DNA of 64,000 nt, taken from Chondrosia reniformis (Eukaryota > Porifera > Demospongiae > Chondrillida > Chondrillidae). Under the pieces are notes generated by a model. The model did no database searches. It was not told where the DNA came from and worked only from the letters and a program-made list of their open reading frames with translations. Shown here in pieces: positions 11,011 through 21,065 of this stretch. Position numbers and translations under genes: made by a program. The stretch covers positions 1,614,501 through 1,678,500 of the forward strand of contig OX359200.1 in NCBI GenBank assembly GCA_947172415.1, written 5' to 3'. Position 1 is the first letter of the stretch, and the number at the start of each line of letters is the position of its first letter.

Positions 11011-12762
11011 TTAGGAGATTACTAAGAGCAGTACACATTCTTCTGGGAGGTGCTTATTCGGCATTGCTTTTTTGACTGCAAGAGTAACGTTTTCACTTTG
11101 TGTGCAATAAACTATCTGATGGTTGTCCTTAGTAACGATTATAACTGCATGAATGGTATTATGTGATCTCAGTCCAAGTGCACGGCCTATTCCATCCAGA
11201 TTGACAGACGCAACCTATAAAATACGTATATATATATAATTACTGTATAAATACATACCAAATGTAAATAATACATAACATTTGTAAAAGACATATATAA
11301 TATTAAAATTTACCATATTAGTCCACCTGGGAAAAAGTTTGATGCCCAAAAAAGATTCAACATTTTGACTCTGGAGAGCTTCTTTTTGTGCAATGGCACC
11401 CATAATTACATATTCAGTACCATCTACTAGAAATTCATAACCTAGCATTTCTGAAACACAACAAAAGTGATTCATATTTTGAGACAAAAATAAAATTAAA
11501 CAACTATATATTTAAGTTACCTTCTCTAAATGCTTCAAATTGTGGAAGAAACTTCTTGTTACAACAGATATCAACTTGAAAAGATTTTCCTGTTTTCTGT
11601 CTCACAATATCACACAAGGTTGGATTATATCTCCTAGCCAATTTAGTCACAGGAGTACTATCCACATGTGTGACATAATCAAGAGGTCTGACCAGAAAAC
11701 CACTTTCCATATCCACTGCACACACTAGGAGCTACAGTACAAACATCATGTTCGTACACAGGCTAGGATGACATATTACAAAAACAAACCCCTTTCAGCT
11801 GTGTTCCTGGTATCTCTTGTAGGGCACCTCTATCATAAAATCTTATACCTTTAGCTAAATGTGGGTATAGCTGAAATGTATGTGCTGTAAAAGGTGAATA
11901 AAAAATAATTCACAGTTCCACTGTGTCACTGTACATGTATTATTGATGTACCTTCATAATCACATGACCAATGCAGTCTGTTTAAAGTCTTCTGTTTCTG
12001 CAGTTCTGTTTCAAGCTTATCAACCCTTTGAACAACCTTGTTCAGTTGACTAGTAACTAGAGAGAGGTGCTTGTGTACCTTATCATCCAAATGTTGTGAG
12101 AGCTTGTACCTCGTACACTCCTCTCCACAGCCCTGCTCCTTGAAGGGACAAGGGATGACTTGCAGATGACATTCAGTCAAGTGTCTGGACACTTCTCCAC
12201 GAGGTATATTGCACTCCTCGCGACATCCATTGGGACACGAAACCGGATACTTCACACACTCCACATAATGCACTCTAGTAACTTCCAGATAGGTCGCACT
12301 GTAAGTGCAGTACTTGCAAGTGTACGGTCTCTGAGAGCATTCCTTGTTCACGTGATTCTTCATGTCGCAACGTTTCGGCTTTCTTCCACATTTGTATGGA
12401 CACAAAAGAAACTCATACCTGCATTCGCCTTTTATTTCACTTGGACGAAGATGGTCGTCGATCTCCTTAACCGTTCCCTTCCAGGTACATCCGCCCTTCC
12501 GATTAGTACAGTACACCTTCAGGCTGAGGATCTTTCTCTCCTCCTTCAAGTCGCGCATCGATTGGAAATTTACCCTTCTACATAGAGGACACTGCGAGCT
12601 ACGCTCTCTTATAGACTGGATACAGCTCTCACAAAAGTTCCGTCCGCAGCATCCTGTCAAGTGAGGATTGCGAAGAACCAGTAGACAAATGGGGCACTTG
12701 AAATCTTCACTTGGCTCTTCAACGAAAGTGTAATTGTAACCACCTTTATTAGCCATTGGCAA
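11011..12762 (-). CDS. RING and TRAF-type zinc-finger protein with a novel C-terminal domain
   Basis: Five exons: 12762-11952, 11884-11790, 11731-11521, 11450-11314 and 11214-11011. Splice phases all agree and the total of 1458 nt gives 485 residues. Residues 23-61 are a C3HC4-type RING (FKCPICLLVLRNPHLTGCCG ... CPLC), expected to recruit an E2 and ligate ubiquitin. Residues about 85-220 hold TRAF-type zinc fingers rich in C/H pairs, followed by a short coiled coil (about 230-258). TRAF proteins normally end in a MATH domain that binds receptors. Here about 215 residues of different sequence follow (starting HTFQLYPHLAKGIRFYDRGA, ending CVLLLVIS), which I do not recognise. The same domain occurs in pieces at 10.4-10.8 and 14.0-14.1 kb. 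A cytosolic signalling ligase is the likely role by analogy with TRAFs; the ligand side is unknown. Confidence 0.82.
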
Positions 12763-12939
12763 GAGGAGGCGTGTCAGTGCATGGGGCGTATTCTCTAGCT
12801 AGCTAGATCACATGCTAAGCCGTATGTATAACATCGCATCATGCTGCCAAGACTATACATACTGTATATATAGACTAGTTCATGCTGCTTGCTTGTTGCA
12901 TATGTAGGTAGAATAATATTTTATCACAAGTACTAAGTT

Positions 12940-13280
12940 TAAATTTGGATTCATTAATAGTTTGGATTCAACTGTTGCTAATTTCCTTTTTCAATTTCTT
13001 TCTGAGCTCTACCAGCAGCTTTCTGAGCATGTTCTCTCCACTTCCATCTCCCCAGAAACTGTCTTTGTTCTCATCTTGCTCCTTCTCATCTAGAGATATG
13101 AAGCTAAACCTCTTTGTCAGCATTAACAGACATTATAGAGCCTGTCCAAAGAGTTTGATGGAACTTATATTTTGCCCTATCTTTCACCATACATTAACTT
13201 TGTATACCAGAATTTAATGTACATTGAGGGCTGTAACTCTATCAAATGGAGATTTTAAGAGATAACTTGTAACTTTCTGA
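12940..13280 (-). repeat. Satellite-family monomer and neighbouring sequence
   Basis: About 13130-13275 matches the 159-bp satellite family in reverse orientation (tttgccctatctttcaccat, then attaactttgtatacc and ctgtaactctatcaaatgg). Just to its left, 12960-13110 contains a minus-strand open stretch (DSFWGDGSGENMLRKLLVEL) behind a possible acceptor; it may be an orphan exon but has no partner. Confidence 0.6.
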
Positions 13281-13291
13281 CCTTCTCACAG

Positions 13292-13456
13292 ACTTACATT
13301 GAGCGATTTGAGGTGAGTGTCTTCTGAAGAGCTTAAAGACACAGAGTCACTCCGTGCATCTGCTCTTCCTTCCTCTCCCTTCAGGCCATCCCCAAGATCA
13401 AGGCTTGCATGGAGTCCCCAGAGGTTATGAAGAAGCCTTGCAATAACAATTGCTAA
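13292..13456 (+). pseudogene. Glutathione S-transferase (Mu/Sigma-like) C-terminal fragment
   Basis: A 21-nt exon, 13292-13312 (TYIERFE, donor GAG|GTGAGT), joins in phase to a terminal exon at 13385-13456 (AIPKIKACMESPEVMKKPCN, stop TAA). The phrase RFE followed by I..I..YM.S..F...P is the C-terminal signature of cytosolic GSTs of the Mu group, which conjugate glutathione to electrophiles. No upstream exons with the N-terminal thioredoxin fold are present; a satellite monomer abuts the short exon. The piece is therefore a fragment or truncated gene. Confidence 0.6.
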
Positions 13457-15214
13457 ATGGAAGTAGTTGCCTCTTAAACGTCTCTATATACGTTTTTATA
13501 TAAGTACAGGTATTTAAATAATAGGTTATATATTAATTAGGAATAAAGAATAGGAAGAGATAACATTGAGTATAAGTATTTTTGATACCAATTATTAAAT
13601 ACAACAGTCAGTCACCTTGAGTTATTATAACCTCTATTAGAAATACCATGGTTCTATATAGATATGTGACAGCATACACTCATTTCATTATATCTTTGTA
13701 TATAGTATCATCAACAGTCAAAGAGATATTTATATATATACAAATGTAAAATGCAAGGAATTACAAAAGACAAGAAAAAGACCAATTTAATACTCCCCAG
13801 TTAGGGTCACTGACATGACAAAAGGTGGAATTCCCAGTAGCAGCTGACAGTGTCTGGTCCAGTGCAGAAGACTCATATCCTCATCCAAAGCTCTCACTAG
13901 GTTTAGTTCTCTATAGGCCTTTTTACTCTAAAGTAGATGTAGCATGTTGAAAGATGGTGTTTTAGATGATTCATGTACCATAGCAAAAATTTAAATATAA
14001 TCATTACAAATTAGTCTTGTAGTCATTGCTAAGGACATGCACCTATCAGATATTTGAATGGAAATCAAATGAAATTGTTACTTTTGCAGTCAAAGAAGGA
14101 ATGCAGAATAAGCACTTTCCAGAAAAATGTGTACTGCTATATTAGGAGTCTTGCAATAGATAATCAGAGAGTATGGCAGTACTCTCTAAGTAGGGATGGC
14201 CGAAAAAAATCACTCCCTATTCAATGTATTATCAATTAACACCTCATAAATCAACAACAATGGGATTTTCGGTTGTATTCGAGTGTTTGCAGTCGTTTTG
14301 CATGCTTTTAAACATGTTTCGATGCTCTACAACCTTCGCAAAGTGGTTAACCCGAAATAGGCTAAATTCTGAAATTCCTCATTTGTTTCCTCTATTCCTC
14401 TATTGTTTTCATAACACGATTTATGTATGGCTTCATGTTACGGATATATATAGGCCCCAGCCTTTATTTCCCTTGTGTGCAAGTTACCAAATTGTCTCTC
14501 ACCCTGTTGTTTATGTGAATGCATGCAAGTAACCAACGGTACTCCTAGCTCATACTCAAGGCAAGTCAAATCTGCGGTGATTATTGGCTGAGACCCCTTG
14601 CATGAGACTGAAATTTTTGCTGATAATAGCATGCAGATGCATCATCTTCAGTCTATACTAAGGTGTGAAAAGGTAATTGGAAGGCCATGCGTTTAACCTT
14701 ATATGATCTGTAGAGACTACTACTCTGTATGCAGCAGTTGAGAATTTCAGTGTGGCTAAAGTCTTGTAGCGTTTAATATACCTGATTGTGATTATTTTGG
14801 GAGTCATTTGCATCCGTATTATATTATATACCTCAGTGTGATTATCTTGGGAGTCACTTGCATCCGTGTATAAATTTGTAACTTATATATATATATAGAA
14901 GAGCCAGTATAATATGAGACAATAAAAGGAGGCAGCTATACTCTTTAATTGTAGATTACCTTATTATTGTAGATGATGAGACAGAACTCTTCCGGATATC
15001 CTTATAAATCAAATTGTATACGTACCCTTAAGATGCACAGTAGATTTGAGTTGAGTTTATACGTATATGTAGTTAATTGATAAACAAAAGTATAATACAT
15101 TATACTCCTTCACAGAAGGCTAATTATTATTAGATACAAAAGTACTTTCAAAAGATGAATTTGAATGATTGAGTTTGGTTGTAATAAAGACTTGAACTCT
15201 ACATGTTTGCATTC
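13457..15214. repeat. Intergenic region with SINE, paralogue fragment and dispersed repeats
   Basis: 13775-13945 is a copy of the SINE-like family described at 60060-60290. About 13995-14137 (+) is a broken copy of the C-terminal domain of the RING/TRAF-zf gene: VIAKDMHLSDI, then after a shift AVKEGMQNKHFPEKCVLL, matching AVKKAMPNKHLPEECVLL. 14185-14300 matches 62870-62985 (ggaatggccgaaaa..., caacacctcataaatcaac), a dispersed repeat. 14775-14865 is a short tandem duplication (gtgattattttgggagtca). The remainder is AT-rich with nothing recognised. Confidence 0.6.
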
Positions 15215-18200
15215 TCATAAAATTCTATTGCAGAGTACACAAAACCGATTTAAAAGATATTTGCAAAATGTTTTCTTTTCTAATGTTGACCTTAAACCTG
15301 TCATCTTTGAGGCAAGATGAACACCATATGCTTTCTCTTTCATAGTCTTCATATGCTCAGCAAAGGAACTTTCAGAAGTGTTTTGAAAACATTGCTCTTC
15401 AACCACATCCCAAGAAAACATATAAAAAGCATTTTTTTCCATAACTTGAACATCTGAGCCATTCTGTTGGTATAAACCATTTGCATCCTTCCACTTATCC
15501 AGTATTCTTGTTAATAACCCTGGACCATTATAATCCCACTTATCACCTCGATAAGTTTCAGCAAATTCCTTTAAGCAATCTCTTAGAAAGGTGTGACCTT
15601 TTTCAAACATTATCACACCATTATTCAGCCAGTTACCATCCAAGTCGTGCCAAACGAGTTTATTCAACTTCAAGTTGTCAAATGAACGCACAAGAATGAC
15701 ATCATTATCAATGTAGACACCTCCCCACTTGTACAGTACTAATAAGCGAATCAAATCTGATTCATGTGTATACCAGTATTTGCCTCCTGTAGCGTTCTTC
15801 AACTTATCACCTACAAATGTTGCCGCTGGTGTGTCTTTCACCAAGTCTTCTAGAGTGTAGGCTAGTACCTCAACATTGTATCCCACTTCAGTCAACACAT
15901 TAAATTGTCTTTGTAGCAAAGTGCTGCTGTGAATTATTACTTTAGCAAAAGGATGGTGATAGAAGATTGACTCAATTGATCGCAAATGTCTCGAAGTAAA
16001 ACCTCCTGGCCCATTGGAAGTTTTGTTATTCAAAATAGTTACAAAGTTTGAAGTGGTAAAAACCAGATGAAACAAAAGCTCTTTCTTTTCAGCTACAGAA
16101 GGGGGTGAGAAAGGAATAAGACCAAACTTTTGCGAGGCATCATAAAAGTAGCTTCTTTGACGGATCACATCCCAAGCTGTAGCTCTGATTCTCATCAGCT
16201 TACCAACATCCGGATTAGGAGGGGGAGCCTGCCAGTTAAAAGTGCTCAGCCACTCCTTGGCATCTTCTGCTGACATTGTGTACATGTCCAGTGTATGAAA
16301 AAGAGATAAAAGTCCTGTTGTACGTGGACTAGGTTTTGTGTCGCTTCCTCCTCCACCCTTCAAATTTGGGGAATTTATGAAGATCACTGGTGTTCCCATG
16401 GCAACACATGGTAATGCTGCATGTATTCTCTGTGTGATGACTATGGAGGCACGGGAATACTTTTCTATTAAGTTGTATGCAGCAGAAAAACGTTTCATAT
16501 TATCATTTTTCTCATTACCCATTAAGTAGTGTTCAATTTTAATCGCATTTTCTGTAATTTTAACTGGTAAAAGGCTTTCATAATCACTTTTGACATCGAC
16601 TAAATAAATATCTTTCCTATGATTGCTACTAATCTGGTTGGGATTCTTCAGCAGTAGAGTCAAACAACCAGAAAAATAGGCAGCATCTGGTCCCAACAAA
16701 TTTTGGAGAATATGGAGTGTTTTTATGTCACGAGTTCCAATGGGTGCTTTATTCCTAAAATATTCAAGGTTCTCTTTGATGATAGGTATAATATCACTGT
16801 CTAGGTGAATAGACAGAAGAAGAGGATCAATATTGCTTGGAGGAGGCCAGCTAGTCCTACTATCACCCCACCATGCATTAAAGAAGACAGTTACATGCTC
16901 TGTTCCCTTGGACTGATCAAGATTGTCTCTTTCAAGAAATTTGTTCACATAAGGAAGAATTTGTAGTCCAGAAAATCCTTGAATTTCATCTCCTAAGTTA
17001 GCTCCTTTATATTTAGCAACACGTTGATCATAGGTTAGCGTAGCAAAATGATGGCTGACTTTCATTGAAAAATTTAGTTCTGATACATGTAGGGTAATGA
17101 TTGTGGGACATGTATCAGTGTTCAATGAGCAGAATTTTGCAAAGGTATCCCTTATGGTCCTCTGAAAGTCAAATGCAAGAGGCCAAGTGGAATTGTTGAT
17201 ATCTCCAAACTTTGGATAATCTTTAGCATAATTTTCCATCAGTTGAGCCACAAAGGGATGGTGTGATGGAAAGTTTGATATTTCAAATTTGAAAGTTTGT
17301 TTAGTCAAGTTGCTGGTTCTAGAAGATATGCAAGCATTGTGTTGTTGAGAGGGCATTATAAAGTTCTTAACACTGAGTGTGGGATTAAAGTACAATCCGC
17401 CATGGTGCCACTGGAGAGCAAGTTGAACTACTTCTTGGAGGTGATTTTCAAATTCAGGACCTACCAAAACTTTGTTAATAGGATGATGACTAAACCATGA
17501 TTCCAAGGGTGTATCCTTCAGAATTTTAGGAATCACAAGAAACTCAGAATTAATTAGATGATTTTTCAGATCTGCAATCGCTTTGATGCACTGAGAGGTA
17601 CCGCAATACACACAAAGGTAAGTGTTTGGATTAAGAAAGTGCATGCTATTGATATTTGAGACAACCTCTTTTGGCAACTCTTTGGAATACATCCATGCTG
17701 TGGCAATTTTTTGCAGCTTTCCAAAATTTGTGGCTTTATCCTCATAGTCTACATTTTCTATTGAACTGCTATTGTGATACACTAATAGAACACTTAAGAC
17801 AAGCAAAAAGGAAATGGATATACACACTATACATTTTAAGGAATTATATTTGATGTTAAATAATTTGAGCACATGTGGCTTTGATGACTTCAAGTGATAC
17901 ATTACAAGACCCAAGAGAAACACTAGAAATCCAAAAGCCACGATCAATGAAAATGGAATAGAAAAGAAAATAATGTTAGCCAGGATTACAATAACTCTTT
18001 TTGAAAGATTGAGAAGTGAATGGCTTAGAGGACCAACACTTTGTAATACAGATATAGAAGCAAGGTTATACACAAAATGAAAGAACGAAGAAACAGCATA
18101 TTCAGTCCTAAGAGTTGCTCCAGGTAGTGTTTTGAGAAATACTACTTTATTTCCCAACATAAGTAAAACAAGAGGTAAAATGAATATACCGCCATAGAAT

Positions 18201-18820
18201 GAAATAATTGTATATTTTTGGAAAGAATTCTCTCTGAGTGTGTACAACTTCTTCAAAAAGATATTTCGTACAGCAAAAGCGATATTGGAAACAACAGCTG
18301 CACCTACACCCCAGACATTGAGTGAGCTGTCACCTACCACAAACAAGGACGCACCTAGGCTCATTAGAGTGACAGAAGACAAAGCAATATAGGTCAAATT
18401 CTCTTCTTCCTCCTTGTAGAAACACCTCATAAGAGTAAAGATAAAAATGGGTTCAAAGGATTTGATTACCTGTGTTGAACTAGAGCTAATAGTGGCATAA
18501 GCAGCATTGGTTGCTAGGTTACCAACTAAATTTGCAATGATGGCTGCCACAACTGTATATTCACTAGCCTTGGCATGTTGAGAAATAGACATACTTCTGT
18601 TTCCAGTTGTCCTCAACCATATTATGGCTACTGTCCCTCCAAACAGTAACTGAAATGCTGTCAGTTCTATCCATCTCAGGTCCACAAAAGCTGGTGTCCA
18701 ATTGGTGACTCCACTGGTAACAGGGCTTCCATCAATCATAAGTTTCTTGGATATAATGCTAACAATAGTGTTTGCAACCCACCAGAGTATCACTACAGCA
18801 AACAGTAATGTCCGCTTCAT
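15215..18820 (-). CDS. PEP/triose-phosphate translocator-like - pyruvyl transferase - glycosyltransferase fusion
   Basis: One uninterrupted frame of 1201 residues. Residues 1-310 look like a TPT/SLC35E-type nucleotide-sugar or phosphate translocator with about ten membrane segments; it has the family patterns SSSTQVIKSFEPIFIFTL and LLNLSKRVIVILANIIFF (K274-R275 in the place of the phosphate-binding Lys-Arg of plastid translocators). After a basic loop comes an extra membrane span (about 329-348), which would place the rest in the Golgi lumen; N-glycosylation sequons (NSS 350, NLT 504, NST 543) fit. Residues about 395-600 resemble a degenerate DXD glycosyltransferase. Residues 607-890 look like polysaccharide pyruvyl transferase (GANLGDEIQGFSGLQ, IGTRDIKTLHIL, FSGCLTLLL, ITQRIHAALPCVAMGTPVIF). 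Residues 955-1190 look like a GT32-type transferase with the DXD motif D1038-N-D1040 in KWGGVYIDNDV. Pyruvyl transferases use phosphoenolpyruvate, a substrate of PPT-type translocators, so transporter and enzyme appear matched. ATG at 18820 is the first in frame. Confidence 0.85.
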   Translation of the reverse strand: MKRTLLFAVVILWWVANTIVSIISKKLMIDGSPVTSGVTNWTPAFVDLRWIELTAFQLLFGGTVAIIWLRTTGNRSMSISQHAKASEYTVVAAIIANLVGNLATNAAYATISSSSTQVIKSFEPIFIFTLMRCFYKEEEENLTYIALSSVTLMSLGASLFVVGDSSLNVWGVGAAVVSNIAFAVRNIFLKKLYTLRENSFQKYTIISFYGGIFILPLVLLMLGNKVVFLKTLPGATLRTEYAVSSFFHFVYNLASISVLQSVGPLSHSLLNLSKRVIVILANIIFFSIPFSLIVAFGFLVFLLGLVMYHLKSSKPHVLKLFNIKYNSLKCIVCISISFLLVLSVLLVYHNSSSIENVDYEDKATNFGKLQKIATAWMYSKELPKEVVSNINSMHFLNPNTYLCVYCGTSQCIKAIADLKNHLINSEFLVIPKILKDTPLESWFSHHPINKVLVGPEFENHLQEVVQLALQWHHGGLYFNPTLSVKNFIMPSQQHNACISSRTSNLTKQTFKFEISNFPSHHPFVAQLMENYAKDYPKFGDINNSTWPLAFDFQRTIRDTFAKFCSLNTDTCPTIITLHVSELNFSMKVSHHFATLTYDQRVAKYKGANLGDEIQGFSGLQILPYVNKFLERDNLDQSKGTEHVTVFFNAWWGDSRTSWPPPSNIDPLLLSIHLDSDIIPIIKENLEYFRNKAPIGTRDIKTLHILQNLLGPDAAYFSGCLTLLLKNPNQISSNHRKDIYLVDVKSDYESLLPVKITENAIKIEHYLMGNEKNDNMKRFSAAYNLIEKYSRASIVITQRIHAALPCVAMGTPVIFINSPNLKGGGGSDTKPSPRTTGLLSLFHTLDMYTMSAEDAKEWLSTFNWQAPPPNPDVGKLMRIRATAWDVIRQRSYFYDASQKFGLIPFSPPSVAEKKELLFHLVFTTSNFVTILNNKTSNGPGGFTSRHLRSIESIFYHHPFAKVIIHSSTLLQRQFNVLTEVGYNVEVLAYTLEDLVKDTPAATFVGDKLKNATGGKYWYTHESDLIRLLVLYKWGGVYIDNDVILVRSFDNLKLNKLVWHDLDGNWLNNGVIMFEKGHTFLRDCLKEFAETYRGDKWDYNGPGLLTRILDKWKDANGLYQQNGSDVQVMEKNAFYMFSWDVVEEQCFQNTSESSFAEHMKTMKEKAYGVHLASKMTGLRSTLEKKTFCKYLLNRFCVLCNRIL

Positions 18821-19395
18821 GGCAAGTACTGGTGTATTACTAATTGGACTATAAATCTACATAGTGTGAAATGACAAATGGATTAAATTTGAAAAATAAT
18901 ATAACAATCTGTCTATGATTCTATCAACTGTATCAATTCCTCTTGCCAAGAGGAATTGATACTACAGTTTACATATAGAATCATACTACAGTTGATAGAA
19001 TTATCAGTTAGTCCAACCCACTGATCACTCCTGGTACATACTATACAGCTTAGAAGTAGCCCCAGCTTTGCAATGTGCCTGGTGGACACTATATAGTACG
19101 TATGTATACTGTCTCCATATTCTTTAATAAGCATACACCATGCATAATAGTATAACCATATATATACAGAATTTTGTAAGCCTTAAGGTTTGTATACCAA
19201 TATATACGTATATACCCATATTTTTGAGGATAGAAATTTTCGTGAATCTTAAAGTACTCAAGTAATTTGTGCATGGTTAGCTCCAAAAAACACAAAATTA
19301 TAGTCCTTGTGAAAATTTCTTGCTATAACTTTGCATACTCTTAACTTAACAAATAGAGATTACTATGAATCTCAGCAACACAAATTTTTTAACAT
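18821..19395. other. AT-rich intergenic with nested inverted repeats
   Basis: 18918-19001 is a nested foldback: inner arms of 16 bp (gtatcaattcctcttg / caagaggaattgatac, 18930-18962) and outer arms of 15 bp (attctatcaactgta / tacagttgatagaat). This looks like a small MITE or hairpin insertion. No gene recognised upstream of the fusion gene start. Confidence 0.6.
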
Positions 19396-19396
19396 T

Positions 19397-20110
19397 GAAC
19401 GTTTCAAACTGAAGGTTCATCAGCAATGAATGATCATGAGGAATGGAAATTACTGTACAGCTTGGGTTAAATAGAAAAGTTGATGGGGATGAGTGATGAT
19501 GTAATATTATTAGTCCACCACGTAGGATAGCAAAAAGTTGAAGATAAAAATAATTTAAAATGTTAATTAATAGTCATTCCAGATGGGGTCCAAATGCATT
19601 CCTGTGTCCAAGTTGATGCAGGGATTGTTCTGGATCAGCATGGTCCCTTTGATTTTCCTTTTTAACTGGTGCATGTTGCTCTTGTGATGTAACAGTGGCT
19701 TGGTCCCATGCAATATTGTGTGATGTCCTCATGACATGGACAGCTACAGAATTACTAGTGTCCATTAATTATGCATGTTGCCATTTGTGTTTTTTACCTA
19801 CTCCTGGATAGCTAGTCTTCCCTGTACATGTCTTACTGTATCACCACAGCTGCAGGGAATTGATATATATGATTCCAGTCTTTTGGTGGCTGTTCAGCAG
19901 AGTCTTGGCCTTATACATATTTAAGGTAGATCTCTCAAGTTGATGGCTTTGTCGACAATTCTGATATTGAGTTGCTGACAGGTTCTCTGTAACTTTTCTT
20001 TCATCAGGCCCCTGGTGTATGGAATTCTCCTTTCTTATTTGTCCCATCTCCTCTATCTTCCCCTTCCTTGCTCTCTGCAGATCTCGCTGACAAGAGGAAG
20101 CTTCAATACA
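19397..20110 (-). mobile_element. Penelope-like element 3-prime remnant (GIY-YIG end plus hammerhead-like core)
   Basis: On the minus strand the sequence near 19740-19860 gives an IPC-SCGDT...GRLAIQE-like stretch, and further on SNSVAVHVMRTSHNIAWDQA, then after a frame change PCINLDTGMHLDPIWNDY before a stop at about 19571. These are the usual phrases of the GIY-YIG endonuclease and C-terminal tail of Penelope-like retroelements. About 150 bp beyond the stop, at 19423-19397 on the same strand, is CTGATGA...GAAA, the core pattern of a hammerhead ribozyme, which Penelope-like elements are known to carry in their terminal repeats. Frame changes and missing RT show it is a relic. Confidence 0.6.
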
Positions 20111-20588
20111 GTGTTGTTTTGGGGTGACTGAGATGCAGAATCTCATTTGCACTGCTCCAGTCATCCATCATGGCAATCCATGGATTAAGGAGTGCACTAT
20201 CAGACATTCTCCTGATAACCAGTGCATGAGGGGAATGTCCCAAGATTGTGAAAAGATCATGATTGCTGCCAGCAGTTGTGTAACCATTGATCTGCCAACA
20301 TCCTACAGCTGTGTGATATGCTTGACATACACGTATGTATCATTTTTATTCTTAATCTACTGACTCACAATATTTTGTCTATAAATTTTGTTTCATTGAT
20401 ATATATAATAGACTTTCTCAGCTGCAACACTGTCAAATTTATATATATTCTGCCAATTTGCAATATCCAATATTGTGCAAATAAGTTTCATGCCATATGA
20501 AACCTGAAATTTGATCCTGTGGGATACCTGCAAAGACAAAAGTTCCCAAAAGAAATGTAATAAAAGAAACTTAGTCTGTTGCAATAGA

Positions 20589-20704
20589 GGAAATAAAGGT
20601 TAGGCTGGTTGGTGGCAGTCAAGCGAATGAAGGACGAGTTGAGCTGTACTACAACAATGCTTGGGCTCAGTATGCAGCTACAGTTGGGAATGGGACATCA
20701 TAAC
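20589..20704 (+). pseudogene. SRCR domain fragment
   Basis: The open stretch KVRLVGGSQANEGRVELYYN NAWAQYAATVGNGTS then stops. VRLVGGS..EGRVE.YYN..W is the start of a scavenger receptor cysteine-rich domain, an extracellular binding module. The usual continuation with the first cysteine (WGTVCDD) is lost and a stop follows, so only the first strand region survives. No other SRCR exons seen nearby. Confidence 0.6.
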
Positions 20705-20719
20705 AAGTATTTTGAGTTT

Positions 20720-21065
20720 AAAAACTTGTGGGGCTGCCACCCCCTGTACTCAAACTACTTGGCCGCATCGTTGGGCTTTAATAAGGATCATGGAAGGTAT
20801 GCTCACAGCCCAATTATCTTTCATACTCAAGGGCTGCTCAGACACACTTCCAACTCCCGTGAATCTGGGGTGCTGGAAAATACAGGTGGATCCCAGATGT
20901 AAACTCTGCAGTTCTAAAGCAACCACAAACCACATCCCTATATTTACTGGATGTCCAGTAGCCCTAGAAAATGGTCGATACACCTGGAGACATGAATGTG
21001 TTCTGAGTCACATTCTAAGAGCTTTGCATTTGGTAATCAACAAAGAATCAGTTTTACTTATTTAG
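20720..21065 (+). pseudogene. LINE reverse transcriptase C-terminal zinc-binding fragment
   Basis: The frame ending at 21065 encodes LGCWKIQVDPRCKLCSSKAT, then NHIPIFTGCPVALENGRYTW and RHECVLSHIL. The C-x2-C...H...C pattern followed by ALxxGRYTWRHxxVL is the usual tail after the RT domain in several non-LTR retrotransposons. It sits upstream of, not after, the RT fragment at 21853, so it belongs to a separate or rearranged copy. Confidence 0.6.
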
